DNA from: a virus
Length of the DNA stretch: 64,000 nt
Direction: 5' to 3' (one strand)
IMG/VR virus record: IMGVR_UViG_3300024346_000044
Location: 1-64,000 of that record
Shown: in pieces, positions 52,399 to 60,572 of the stretch
Numbering within the stretch: position 1 is the stretch's first letter
How the letters are laid out: the number at the start of each line of letters is the position of its first letter
The notes under the pieces: model-generated
The model's input: only the letters and a program-made list of their open reading frames with translations
Database searches by the model: none
What the model was told of the DNA's origin: nothing
Made by a program: the position numbers and the translations under genes

Positions 52399-54108
52399 AT
52401 GGATAATAACTTAGTAGCAGATACAACAAAATGGGAAAAGGGTAAAGATTACCCTGAATGGATGAATGACGTAGCCTTATCTACAATCTCAAAAGGTTAT
52501 TTATTGCCAAATGAAACACCTAAAAAGGCATATCGTAGAGTAGCAAACTCTGTAGCAACAAGATTAGGTAGACCTGATTTAGAAAGTAAGTTTTTTAAAT
52601 ACATCTGGAATGGTTGGATTGGTTTAGCTTCTCCTGTTTTATCAAACACAGGCACAGATAGAGGATTACCAATTTCATGTTTTGGTGTTGATACCCCGGA
52701 TTCAATTAGAGGAATTGGACTAACTAATGCAGAATTAATGAAACTTACTTCACAAGGTGGTGGAGTAGGTATTTCATTATCAAGAATTAGAGAAAGAGGT
52801 TCAACTATTAAAGGAAATGGAAAATCAGAAGGAGTAGTTCCATGGGCTAAAATATATGATTCAACTATAATAGCTACAAACCAAGGAAGTGTACGAAGAG
52901 GAGCGGCTAGTGTTAATTTAGATATTAACCACCCTGATATTGGTGAATATCTTCAAATTAGAAGACCAAAAGGTGATCCCAATAGACAATGTTTAAACTT
53001 ACACCAATGTGTGGTAGTAGATGATGCCTTTATGAGAAGGTTAAATGATAGAGACCCAGAATCAATGAATCTTTGGATGCAAATTTTAAAATCAAGAGTT
53101 GAAACTGGAGAACCTTACATAATGTTTAAAGATAATGTTAATAAGGATAATCCAATGGCTTATTTAATGAATAATCTAGATGTGTCAATGACCAATATTT
53201 GTTCAGAAATTACATTACATACAGATGAAGAACATAGTTTTATATGTTGTTTATCAAGTTTAAATTTAGCTAAATACGATGAATGGAAAGATACAGATGT
53301 AGTTGAAACCGCTATTTATTTTCTTGATGGTATAATGGAAGAATTTATTCAAAAAACTAATGGTAAAGAATCAATGATTAGAACCCACAGACATGCTAAA
53401 AAAGGTAGAGCATTAGGTTTAGGTGTAATGGGGTGGCATACGTTTTTACAAAAGAAAAATCTACCATTTAATTCTATTGCATCAACTGCCTGGACTCATA
53501 CGGTATTTTCACAAATAAAATTAAAAGCAGAAACTGCATCTCGTGAATTAGCAGAAGAATATGGAGAACCTTTATGGTGTAAAGGAACAGGTATGAGAAA
53601 TACTCATTTATTGGCGGTAGCACCAACAGTATCTAATTCTAGAATATCGGGATGCTCAGCAGGAATAGAACCACAACCCGCAAATGTTTATACATTTAAT
53701 GGAGCTAAAGGTACATTTATAGTTAAAAACCCAGAATTAGTAAAAAAACTAAAAGAAAATGATCATGATACTGAAAAGGTATGGGATTCAATTTTAGTTG
53801 ATAATGGTTCAGTACAGAATCTATCAAATAATATACTAAGCGAATCTGATAAAGAAGTATTTTTAACATTTTCAGAAGTAAATCAATTAGGTTTAATTCA
53901 ACAAGCAGCTATTAGACAAAAATATATAGATCAAACCCAATCATTAAATTTATGTTTTGATCCAACAGATTCTCCAAAGTGGATAAATCAAGTACACTTA
54001 GAGGCATGGAAATTAGGCATCAAAACACTATACTATTTACGAACTGACTCAGTTATTAAAGGAGATTTAGGATCCCGTGTAGCAGATTGTATTTCTTGTG
54101 AAGGGTAG
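52399..54108 (+). CDS. nrdA: ribonucleotide reductase large subunit (class I, NrdA)
   Basis: 569 residues, reducing NDPs to dNDPs with the NrdB radical. Visible: PISCFGVDTPDSI near 93-105 (first active-site Cys), NICSEITLHTDEEHSF near 266-281 (thiyl Cys with Asn and Glu), ICCLSSLNLAKYD near 282-294 (partner Cys), YYLRTDSV near 549-556 (radical-path Tyr pair), and the C-terminal CISCEG with a CxxC redox pair for thioredoxin. It is shorter than the E. coli protein (761) and has no ATP-cone at the N terminus, so overall dATP inhibition is probably absent. The phage thioredoxin at 59581 could reduce it. Confidence 0.94.
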   Translation: MDNNLVADTTKWEKGKDYPEWMNDVALSTISKGYLLPNETPKKAYRRVANSVATRLGRPDLESKFFKYIWNGWIGLASPVLSNTGTDRGLPISCFGVDTPDSIRGIGLTNAELMKLTSQGGGVGISLSRIRERGSTIKGNGKSEGVVPWAKIYDSTIIATNQGSVRRGAASVNLDINHPDIGEYLQIRRPKGDPNRQCLNLHQCVVVDDAFMRRLNDRDPESMNLWMQILKSRVETGEPYIMFKDNVNKDNPMAYLMNNLDVSMTNICSEITLHTDEEHSFICCLSSLNLAKYDEWKDTDVVETAIYFLDGIMEEFIQKTNGKESMIRTHRHAKKGRALGLGVMGWHTFLQKKNLPFNSIASTAWTHTVFSQIKLKAETASRELAEEYGEPLWCKGTGMRNTHLLAVAPTVSNSRISGCSAGIEPQPANVYTFNGAKGTFIVKNPELVKKLKENDHDTEKVWDSILVDNGSVQNLSNNILSESDKEVFLTFSEVNQLGLIQQAAIRQKYIDQTQSLNLCFDPTDSPKWINQVHLEAWKLGIKTLYYLRTDSVIKGDLGSRVADCISCEG

Positions 54109-54120
54109 TAAAGTTACACA

Positions 54121-54130
54121 TATGTATACC
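54121..54130 (+). promoter_or_regulatory. possible promoter box TATGTATACC
   Basis: TATGTATACC 11 bases before the ATG at 54142, similar to TATGTATAAC at 18858. It would start the lysis block. Tentative. Confidence 0.35.
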
Positions 54131-54141
54131 AAAATACATTA

Positions 54142-54339
54142 ATGAAGTACTTAAAAAGATTTTGGAACTGGTTACTAGGAAAAACTACTCTTGATGAAAA
54201 AATAAAAGAAAGAGTATATAGAATAAAAGAAGAATTTCAAGACGTTAAAGATTCTGTATCTGAACTTGTTGATCAAGCTGAAGATGTTATAGATGCTGCT
54301 AAAGGTAAAAAACGAAGAGGCAGACCTAAGAAAAAATAA
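54142..54339 (+). CDS. small helical protein with basic RGRP tail
   Basis: 65 residues: an amphipathic N-terminal helix with KRFWNWLLGK, a charged helix of about 35 residues with coiled-coil pattern, and a basic end KKRRGRPKKK that looks like an AT-hook. The tail suggests contact with DNA or anionic membrane; nothing else is known. It precedes the holin and endolysin genes. Confidence 0.6.
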   Translation: MKYLKRFWNWLLGKTTLDEKIKERVYRIKEEFQDVKDSVSELVDQAEDVIDAAKGKKRRGRPKKK

Positions 54340-54380
54340 TTAATTTTTAAGTTAATAGTTATTAAAAAAAATAAAGTTTT

Positions 54381-54644
54381 ATGAAGATTATAAATTATAT
54401 AAAACAAAAACTTATGGCTTTTAGAGATATGTTTAAAGATGACAACGATATTAATGAAAAAAATGTTGTTGGGTTTGCTGCATTCGCTATGATGGTAATA
54501 TTTGCTTTAGTAGATATTATAACAGGAATATATGGAAAGGAACTTCACGTACAAGAATATATCTATAACTCTTTTGTTATAATAACATTAGGTAGTTTTG
54601 GTATAGCAGAAGCAGGAAAAATTTTCGGTAAAAAAGACAATTAA
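54381..54644 (+). CDS. small membrane protein, possible holin
   Basis: 87 residues with two hydrophobic helices, about 29-48 (VVGFAAFAMMVIFALVDIIT) and 60-78 (IYNSFVIITLGSFGIAEAG), a charged N terminus and a KKDN end. It overlaps the endolysin start by one base (TAATG), the usual holin-endolysin arrangement, so it may form membrane lesions or assist endolysin release. A second, better recognised holin lies right after the endolysin. Confidence 0.65.
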   Translation: MKIINYIKQKLMAFRDMFKDDNDINEKNVVGFAAFAMMVIFALVDIITGIYGKELHVQEYIYNSFVIITLGSFGIAEAGKIFGKKDN

Positions 54645-55591
54645 TGTTATTAAAAAAAGGATCAAAAGGCCCAGATGTTAAAGACTTGCAAGAGGCCTTA
54701 GGACTAGCAACTGATGGTATATTTGGCTCTGGTACAGAAGCAGCAGTAAAAGAATTCCAAAAAGAAAATGACTTAACCGTTGATGGTATAGTAGGTAGAG
54801 GAACTTGGGAAATGCTAGGTTTAGATACTGATGAATCAAGATGGGATGCTGCAATTGATAAAGATGATAAACTAGAACGTTTAGGTAAATATACAACTAA
54901 AGGTGGTTTAGAAATAGATAGAGCTTATTTAGATGGAGATGAATTTGTAAGAGACTATGGTAAAATAGAACCATTAGGATTTTTTATTCATCATACAGCT
55001 GGTTGGGATAATCCCTATAACACTATTAATAGTTGGAACCGAGATACAAGAGGTAGAGTAGCTACACAATATTGTATTGGTGGTACTAATGTAAAAGGAA
55101 AAGATGCACCTAATAATGGTGTAGTAGTTGAATGTTTTCCAAATAATTATTTAGGATGGCATTTAGGTAAAGTAGGTGGATTTGCTATTTCAAAATTTTC
55201 GGGAGGTGTAGAATTAAACAATTTTGGATATTTAACTAAAAAAGGAGATAAATACTATACTTATGTCAATACCGAAGTCCAACCAGAATATGTTTGTGAT
55301 TTAGGATATAAATTTAGAGGTCACCAATACTGGCATGCTTACTCAGATAAGCAAATAGAAAGTTTAAGATTGCTTATTTTACATTTAAAAGACATTTACC
55401 CAAAGATGGACCTAGAAAATGGTATTCCTAAAATGTTAAAAGAAGGAGTTCACCCAAAAGAAGCATTTGAGTTTAATGAAGACGCATATAATGCAAAACA
55501 ATTTGGGTTATGGTCACATACATCAGTAAGAAAAGATAAATTTGATTGCTTTCCTCAAGAAGAACTTGTTAATATGTTAAAAAATTTTTAA
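54644..55591 (+). CDS. endolysin: PG-binding domain plus N-acetylmuramoyl-L-alanine amidase
   Basis: 315 residues. Residues 1-62 form a PG_binding_1 domain (GPDVKDLQEALGL, DGIFGSGTEAAVKEFQ, VDGIVGRGTW). Residues about 105-310 are an amidase_2 domain: FFIHHTAGW (Zn His), VATQYCIGG, SGGVELNNFGYL, HQYWHAYS and SHTSVRKDKFDCFPQ (distal His and Asp). It degrades the wall at the end of infection. No signal peptide is visible, so a holin is needed; candidate holin genes flank it. The C terminus resembles the amidase end of the baseplate protein at 40903. Confidence 0.92.
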   Translation: MLLKKGSKGPDVKDLQEALGLATDGIFGSGTEAAVKEFQKENDLTVDGIVGRGTWEMLGLDTDESRWDAAIDKDDKLERLGKYTTKGGLEIDRAYLDGDEFVRDYGKIEPLGFFIHHTAGWDNPYNTINSWNRDTRGRVATQYCIGGTNVKGKDAPNNGVVVECFPNNYLGWHLGKVGGFAISKFSGGVELNNFGYLTKKGDKYYTYVNTEVQPEYVCDLGYKFRGHQYWHAYSDKQIESLRLLILHLKDIYPKMDLENGIPKMLKEGVHPKEAFEFNEDAYNAKQFGLWSHTSVRKDKFDCFPQEELVNMLKNF

Positions 55592-55596
55592 TAAAT

Positions 55597-56010
55597 ATGA
55601 AAACCTCTACGATAATTCTATCAACATCTGCATTACTTTCTTTTATAGGTTCTTATTTTTTAGATTTAACTTTAGATAATGCCGATCAGTTTTTATCAAT
55701 TGCCTGTGTAGTTCTACTAGATGGTGTTTTTGGTATAATGGCGGGAATTAAAAGAGAAGGATTTAAAACATATAAGGCTTTAAGCGTTTTAAGAACTGTA
55801 GTAATATGGTGGGTTCTTTTAGGAGTAATATTAACCGTAGAAAAGTCATTTGCAGGGACAGCTTGGCTTAGTGAAACTGTGGTTGTACCTTTCCTGTTGT
55901 TTCAAATTATTAGCGCCCTTAAAAATGCTTCTATGGCTGGATTTATAAAAATAGATCTTTTAAATAAAATATTAGACAAAATAGATAAGCATAAGGGTTT
56001 AAGAAATTAA
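55597..56010 (+). CDS. holin (phage_holin_4 / PF05105-type)
   Basis: 137 residues. Hydrophobic helices near 5-22, 32-50 and 65-84, with LDGVFGIMAGIKREGFKTYK near 40-59 and a C-terminal ALKNASMAG...LLNKILDKIDKHKG segment, the pattern of the toxin-secretion/lysis holin family frequent in Bacteroidetes phages. It follows the endolysin by five bases and would open the inner membrane for it. Confidence 0.78.
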   Translation: MKTSTIILSTSALLSFIGSYFLDLTLDNADQFLSIACVVLLDGVFGIMAGIKREGFKTYKALSVLRTVVIWWVLLGVILTVEKSFAGTAWLSETVVVPFLLFQIISALKNASMAGFIKIDLLNKILDKIDKHKGLRN

Positions 56011-56020
56011 ATTTTATATT

Positions 56021-57190
56021 ATGTTTAAAAAAATACAAGAAAGAGCATTCCCGTTCTTAATAGCTCTATCGGCTTTATCAGTATCAGCTTCAGCTGCTTT
56101 TTATTCAATTAGTGGATTATCAAAATTATTTGCTGGGGCAGCTTTTGCAGTTATAGTAATGTCTGCTTCATTAGAAGTTGCTAAATTAGTAATAGCATCT
56201 TTACTTTATCAATACCGTAAAACCTTACCATTTTTACTAAAATCCTATTTATCAGTGGCGTGTGTTGTGCTGATACTAATAACTTCAATGGGTATTTACG
56301 GCTTCCTATCGGCAGCATACCAAACGACGGCAAATAAAGAGGGTAATGCAGAATCTCGCATAGTATTAATAGAAACTAAAAGAGATAATATCAAGGACCA
56401 ATTAGAGGTTTATACTGGAGAAAAGTCATCTATAAATGAAGCAGTATCAGAACTTAGGAAAGGACTATCTAATAATAAAATACAGTGGAGAGATAAAGAA
56501 ACAGGTCAAATTATTACTTCAACATCGAGTAGAACTAGAAAAGCATTAGAAAAGCAACTAGACCAAGCTATAATCAGACAAACAGAAATAAATGCTAAAG
56601 TAGATGTTTTAAATGAAAAAATATTTAAATATGAAACTGAAATAGTAGAAACTAGAATAGGAGATGGTTCTACAAGTGAACTGGGGCCGCTTAAATATCT
56701 ATCAGGGTTAACAGGTTTACCCATGGATAAAATTATAAATTATCTTTTATTAACAATAATATTTGTATTTGATCCTTTAGCTATAGCATTAGTAATAGCT
56801 GCTAATTTTGCATTTGCAAGATTAAATAATAATAAAAAACAAAATATATATGGTGAGATTGTAAAAATAAGACAAAAACCCACAGACACAAAATCAGATT
56901 TAATATTTAAAGATGCTATAGCTTCCCCTATATCTGATACTGAAGATTTTCTTGAAGAGGAAGTAGAAGAAAAACAGGAAGAGAGAAAAGCCGAGAGGGT
57001 TAAAGCCCCAACACCTCCTTCTTCTACTGAATCTTCTATTAATCAAAAATTAAAAGAATTAAAACAACGTTTATCAAATACACCAAAAACAAAAAGGGTA
57101 GGTCCTAACTCAATAAAATCTTTAAAATCCCAAATTGAATCTCTTAAAAAAGACAACGATAAAGATGATGATTTAACAATTCTTTATTAA
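56021..57190 (+). CDS. multi-pass membrane protein with coiled coil
   Basis: 389 residues. Hydrophobic segments near 12-32, 36-60, 74-97 and 235-268; between the third and fourth lies a ~130-residue coiled coil (RIVLIETKRDNIKDQLEVYT onward). The C-terminal ~115 residues are charged and likely cytoplasmic. I have seen similar proteins beside lysis genes in marine phages but no function is known. Spanin, lysis control or superinfection exclusion are possible; the sequence favours none. Confidence 0.65.
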   Translation: MFKKIQERAFPFLIALSALSVSASAAFYSISGLSKLFAGAAFAVIVMSASLEVAKLVIASLLYQYRKTLPFLLKSYLSVACVVLILITSMGIYGFLSAAYQTTANKEGNAESRIVLIETKRDNIKDQLEVYTGEKSSINEAVSELRKGLSNNKIQWRDKETGQIITSTSSRTRKALEKQLDQAIIRQTEINAKVDVLNEKIFKYETEIVETRIGDGSTSELGPLKYLSGLTGLPMDKIINYLLLTIIFVFDPLAIALVIAANFAFARLNNNKKQNIYGEIVKIRQKPTDTKSDLIFKDAIASPISDTEDFLEEEVEEKQEERKAERVKAPTPPSSTESSINQKLKELKQRLSNTPKTKRVGPNSIKSLKSQIESLKKDNDKDDDLTILY

Positions 57191-57195
57191 AAATA

Positions 57196-57227
57196 TTTGG
57201 CTTCCTAAATAAGGGTTCGTATATTTA
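57196..57227 (+). promoter_or_regulatory. early-type promoter of the deazaguanine operon
   Basis: TTTG 57196-57199, exactly 20 bases, TATATTTA 57220-57227, TTCG directly before the -7 box. The first ATG lies 4 bases further (57232), so the transcript is leaderless or nearly so. Best match to the Bacteroidetes consensus in the window. Confidence 0.7.
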
Positions 57228-57231
57228 CTAC

Positions 57232-57753
57232 ATGGATAAATTGAGAACCCAATACATTTTCAACATAGACAAAGAACACGTTACACAAGAGATATCAAAA
57301 TTACAACCACTTAATTATAACCAATTTAGATGGTGGAGACGATTTGATTCACCAAATAAACCCCTTCATAAAAATTCAGATTTATTAGATAAAATTCAAA
57401 ATGGGGACTTTGATTTTTCACATTATTTTTGGCAGGCAAAATATACAGAAATGGAAATGGATGAAATTCATAATGAGGTCTGGCCTGACTCAGTTAAATA
57501 TAAGGAAAAAACTTCAATCCATGGTGCCCGAAGACAACGTTTATGGGCTGACTTTGAAAAAGACGAACAAGAAAAACTCAATAGCATATATAAAGAATTT
57601 CCTCTTTCTATTAGAATGACTCGTAAACAAGTAAGAGAAGGAATAGAAGAATTTGGAGGTACGCTAGAGGATTATTATCATTACTGTAAAGATAAGTTTG
57701 GAGCAAGACACAAACGATTAGAAACAAGAGGAAGACCAAGAAAAGTTATATGA
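57232..57753 (+). CDS. hypothetical protein leading the deazaguanine operon
   Basis: 173 residues, rich in Trp, Tyr and charged residues: FRWWRRFDSPNKPLHKNSDL near 43-62, then FSHYFWQAKYTEMEMDEI, and a C-terminal helix region ending RGRPRKV. No catalytic motif recognised; the tail could bind nucleic acid. It overlaps the dpdA-like gene by ATGA, so it is probably co-translated with it and may serve DNA modification or be an unrelated early protein. Confidence 0.6.
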   Translation: MDKLRTQYIFNIDKEHVTQEISKLQPLNYNQFRWWRRFDSPNKPLHKNSDLLDKIQNGDFDFSHYFWQAKYTEMEMDEIHNEVWPDSVKYKEKTSIHGARRQRLWADFEKDEQEKLNSIYKEFPLSIRMTRKQVREGIEEFGGTLEDYYHYCKDKFGARHKRLETRGRPRKVI

Positions 57754-58544
57754 AAGTATCACACGAAGCACCAATACCCTATATGAAACAAGTTAGGGGA
57801 TTAATTGATTATGATTATTGTCTCCCCCATATGTTAGATGAAAATGAAGATTATGTAAAATATTTTCAAGAATCTAAAGAAATGGGGCGGTATATTATTA
57901 TGGATAACTCCTTACATGAGTTAGGACATCCATATGATAAAGAACGTTTGGCACATTGGCTATATTATTTCAAACCAGATGAGTTTATAGTACCTGATTA
58001 TTGGCAAGATAAAACAGCAACGTTAGTATCAGCTAAAGAATGGATTAATAAAATATATCCTGAAAATACTACTCCTATGGCTGTAGTACAAGGTAAAAAT
58101 AAAAATGAATCCAGAGAATGTTATGATATATTAAAACATCAAGGATATCAAAAAATAGCATTTAGTTATGGAGCTGATTGGTATTATGAAAATGGAAAAT
58201 CTACTTCTAAAACCACAGAAAATATAACAGTAACTAAAGCCCATGGCCGGTATAATTTTATAAAAGAATTATATGAGGATAATACAATATCAAAATCAGA
58301 CAGAATACATTTATTAGGTTGCAATATACCCCAGGAATTTAAATGGTATAAAAATATGCCATTTATAAAAACAATAGATACATCAAACCCAGTTATACAT
58401 GGTTTATCAGGAATAAAATATGAACCCTGGGGGTTAAATAACAAAATATCTACTAAGGTAGATAAATTTAAAGGAGAAGCTGAGCATTGGGAAACAGCAA
58501 TTTACAATATACAATTATTTAAAACATTTATACCAAAAACATGA
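57750..58544 (+). CDS. dpdA: DpdA-like DNA-guanine transglycosylase (TGT superfamily)
   Basis: 264 residues. Segments align in order with tRNA-guanine transglycosylases: YIIMDNSLHELG near 47-58 (place of the catalytic DSGGF Asp), MAVVQGKNKNESRECYDIL near 110-128 (the VQGG strand), HLLGCNIPQEF near 188-198 (the GVGxPEDL strand) and IKTIDTSNPV near 208-217 (the nucleophile Asp before PTR). It lacks the long tRNA-binding C-terminal domain. With queC, queD and queE in the same cluster it most likely exchanges guanine in phage DNA for a 7-deazaguanine, which blocks restriction enzymes. ATGA overlaps join it to both neighbours. Confidence 0.78.
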   Translation: MKVSHEAPIPYMKQVRGLIDYDYCLPHMLDENEDYVKYFQESKEMGRYIIMDNSLHELGHPYDKERLAHWLYYFKPDEFIVPDYWQDKTATLVSAKEWINKIYPENTTPMAVVQGKNKNESRECYDILKHQGYQKIAFSYGADWYYENGKSTSKTTENITVTKAHGRYNFIKELYEDNTISKSDRIHLLGCNIPQEFKWYKNMPFIKTIDTSNPVIHGLSGIKYEPWGLNNKISTKVDKFKGEAEHWETAIYNIQLFKTFIPKT

Positions 58545-59407
58545 AACAAGCAGTATTAAGTTTAAGTGGTGGGATGGATAGTAGTACACTATTACTTCAC
58601 TTATTAGCAAACGATTATAAAGTAACAGCTCTAAGTTTTGATTATGGTCAAAAACATAGAGTTGAATTAGAAAGAGCACAACAATTAGTAGATTATTTAA
58701 ATGATAATGGTCAAGATATCACATATCAATCTATTAAATTAGATGGTTTAACATCATTATTAGATTCAGCTTTAGTAGAAGGTGGGGATGATGTGCCCGA
58801 AGGACATTATGAAGAAGATAATATGAAAGCAACAGTAGTGCCTAATAGAAATAAAATATTCTCATCACTAATACAATCTGTAGCGTTATCAATCGCTAAT
58901 AAAACAGAATCATCGGTAAAAATAGCAATGGGTATACATGCTGGGGATCATGCAATTTACCCTGATTGTAGACAAGAATTTAGAGATGCGGATTATAAAG
59001 CATTTGCTGAAGGTAATTGGGATGCTCAAAGAGTAGGATTATACACACCTTATTTAGATGGAGATAAATTTGATATTTTAAAAGATGGAGAAGTATGTTG
59101 TAAAGAATTAGGAATTGATTTTGATGAAGTTTATAAAAGAACAAATACATCATACAAACCTGTTTTTATACCTCACCCTTGGTCTGATACTGGAGGAGGA
59201 AATTGGTATTCAGATTACAAATCGGCATCATCAGTAGAAAGAATAGAAGCATTTTTAAAATTAGGAAGACCTGACCCTGTGGTATATGCTGATGAAACAG
59301 GAGTTGTAGGTTATGAAATTGCAAAATCTCATGTTCAAAAATTATTGGATGAGTATGCAAATAATCCTAATATGAATGATACCATTGATATGGTAAATAA
59401 TATGTAA
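58541..59407 (+). CDS. queC: QueC-like 7-cyano-7-deazaguanine synthase, zinc motif missing
   Basis: 288 residues. PP-loop ATP-binding motif SLSGGMDSST at 7-16, SFDYGQKHRVELERA near 33-47, VPNRNKIFSSL near 101-111 and IAMGIHAGDHAIYPDCR near 127-143 are all typical QueC. It converts 7-carboxy-7-deazaguanine to preQ0 with ATP and ammonia. Near 213-250 the usual T-SCY...CGxCxxC zinc site reads TNTSYKP...YKSASSVERIEAF, so the cysteines are absent, while the rest of the helix is kept. It may have lost the metal or make another product. It is longer than common QueC (about 230) and not fused to an amidotransferase. Confidence 0.87.
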   Translation: MKQAVLSLSGGMDSSTLLLHLLANDYKVTALSFDYGQKHRVELERAQQLVDYLNDNGQDITYQSIKLDGLTSLLDSALVEGGDDVPEGHYEEDNMKATVVPNRNKIFSSLIQSVALSIANKTESSVKIAMGIHAGDHAIYPDCRQEFRDADYKAFAEGNWDAQRVGLYTPYLDGDKFDILKDGEVCCKELGIDFDEVYKRTNTSYKPVFIPHPWSDTGGGNWYSDYKSASSVERIEAFLKLGRPDPVVYADETGVVGYEIAKSHVQKLLDEYANNPNMNDTIDMVNNM

Positions 59408-59408
59408 T

Positions 59409-59564
59409 ATGAAACAACCAGACGCAAAAAAACATCAATTAGTAAGTTTTATTAAATCAAGTATAAGAATATTAGGTTATTGTTTTATACCATTTAGTTT
59501 AGTAACTGCTATGCTTATTTTAGTAGCTAGTGAAGCAATAGGTATAGTAGAAGAATTAGTTTAA
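59409..59564 (+). CDS. small single-pass membrane protein
   Basis: 51 residues: a basic N-terminal helix (KQPDAKKHQLVSFIKSSIRI), one hydrophobic segment at about 21-41 (ILGYCFIPFSLVTAMLILVAS) and an acidic end. It is too short for many gene finders, but starts one base after the queC stop, is 17 bases before the thioredoxin gene, and has clean composition. Small proteins of this shape recur in marine T4-type phages; function unknown. Confidence 0.65.
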   Translation: MKQPDAKKHQLVSFIKSSIRILGYCFIPFSLVTAMLILVASEAIGIVEELV

Positions 59565-59580
59565 AATAAAATAAGTAAAA

Positions 59581-59850
59581 ATGAAAGTACAAGTTAAAAA
59601 AGGAATATTATATTTTACAGCTCCATGGTGTGGACCTTGTAAACAATTAGGACCTAAAATGGAACAATTAGAAAATAGTGGGGTTCCTATTAAAAAAATA
59701 AATACAGATTATGAAGCTACTTTAGTTACACAATATGCTATAAAATCTGTTCCAACTTTAGTCATAACTGATTTAGATGGAAATGAAATAAAAAGAATAC
59801 AAGGTGGTGGAAAATCACTTCAACAATTAAAAGACTGGTATAATGGGTAA
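59581..59850 (+). CDS. thioredoxin
   Basis: 89 residues with the active site FTAPWCGPCKQLGPKM at 13-28 and the cis-Pro loop KSVPTL near 54-59. It lacks the first helix of the classical 105-residue fold, like other short phage thioredoxins/glutaredoxin-like proteins. Probably reduces the C-terminal Cys pair of NrdA. Its stop overlaps the queD start by eight bases. Confidence 0.88.
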   Translation: MKVQVKKGILYFTAPWCGPCKQLGPKMEQLENSGVPIKKINTDYEATLVTQYAIKSVPTLVITDLDGNEIKRIQGGGKSLQQLKDWYNG

Positions 59851-60307
59851 ATTTCAATCAAGTAAAGTTTTTGACGGATTTAGTACAGTATTCCGTCAAT
59901 GGAAGGCAGAAGATACACACTGTAAATTTTTACATGGGTATGGTATTTCATTTAAAGTATATTTTGAAGGTGAATTAGATGAAAAAAATTGGGTATGGGA
60001 TTTTGGTGGTATGAAAAGAGCTAAAACACTTATAGAAGGTAAACAACCTAAAGAATGGATGGATTATATGTTTGACCATACTGTTATAATAGCAGAAGAT
60101 GATCCTGGAATGGGTGGTTGGAAAACAATGGATGGGATAGGAGTAATTCAATTAAGAGTAATACCAGCTACAGGAGCAGAAAAATTTTCAGAGTTTATAT
60201 TTAATAAGTTAAATGACTTTGTCCATACAGAAACTGAAGGTAGAGTAAGAGTTACTAAAGTTAAGTTTATGGAACACGGTAAAAACGCAGCTTATTATTG
60301 TGAATAA
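59843..60307 (+). CDS. queD: QueD-like 6-carboxytetrahydropterin synthase
   Basis: 154 residues. HCKFLHGYGISFKVYFEG near 27-44 holds the Cys and the first Zn His pair of the QueD/PTPS fold; VWDFGGMKRAKTLI near 52-65 and MFDHTVIIAEDDP near 75-87 (catalytic Asp-His) follow, and ATGAEKFSEFIF near 115-126 carries the pterin-binding Glu. It makes 6-carboxytetrahydropterin, the substrate of QueE. A GTP cyclohydrolase (FolE), needed for the first step, is not in the window and may be a host enzyme. Confidence 0.88.
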   Translation: MGKFQSSKVFDGFSTVFRQWKAEDTHCKFLHGYGISFKVYFEGELDEKNWVWDFGGMKRAKTLIEGKQPKEWMDYMFDHTVIIAEDDPGMGGWKTMDGIGVIQLRVIPATGAEKFSEFIFNKLNDFVHTETEGRVRVTKVKFMEHGKNAAYYCE

Positions 60308-60313
60308 TTTTAT

Positions 60314-60384
60314 TATCGGGTCGTCTAGAGGCAGGACAATGGTTTTTGGTACCATGAACGGAGGTTCGAATCCTTCCCCGATAA
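60314..60384 (+). tRNA. tRNA-Gln (anticodon TTG)
   Basis: Acceptor TATCGGG/CCCGATA with A73, anticodon stem ATGGT/ACCAT enclosing TTTTGGT (anticodon TTG), T arm GGAGG-TTCGAAT-CCTTC. The U1:A72 pair is a known glutamine identity feature. No CCA is encoded. Confidence 0.92.
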
Positions 60385-60397
60385 CGATAAAACCAAA

Positions 60398-60471
<74 letters not shown>

Positions 60472-60476
60472 TTAAT

Positions 60477-60548
60477 GCTCCGTTCGTCTAGGGGTTAGGA
60501 CATATGGTTTTCATCCATAAAACAGGGGTTCGATTCCCCTACGGAGTA
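60477..60548 (+). tRNA. tRNA-Glu (anticodon TTC)
   Basis: Acceptor GCTCCGT/ACGGAGT (G1:U72 wobble), anticodon stem TATGG/CCATA enclosing TTTTCAT (anticodon TTC), T arm AGGGG-TTCGATT-CCCCT. It reads GAA. It is separated from tRNA-Ala by only five bases, so all three are probably one transcript. Confidence 0.92.
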
Positions 60549-60572
60549 CAGTAAATAATAAATGAAAAATAA

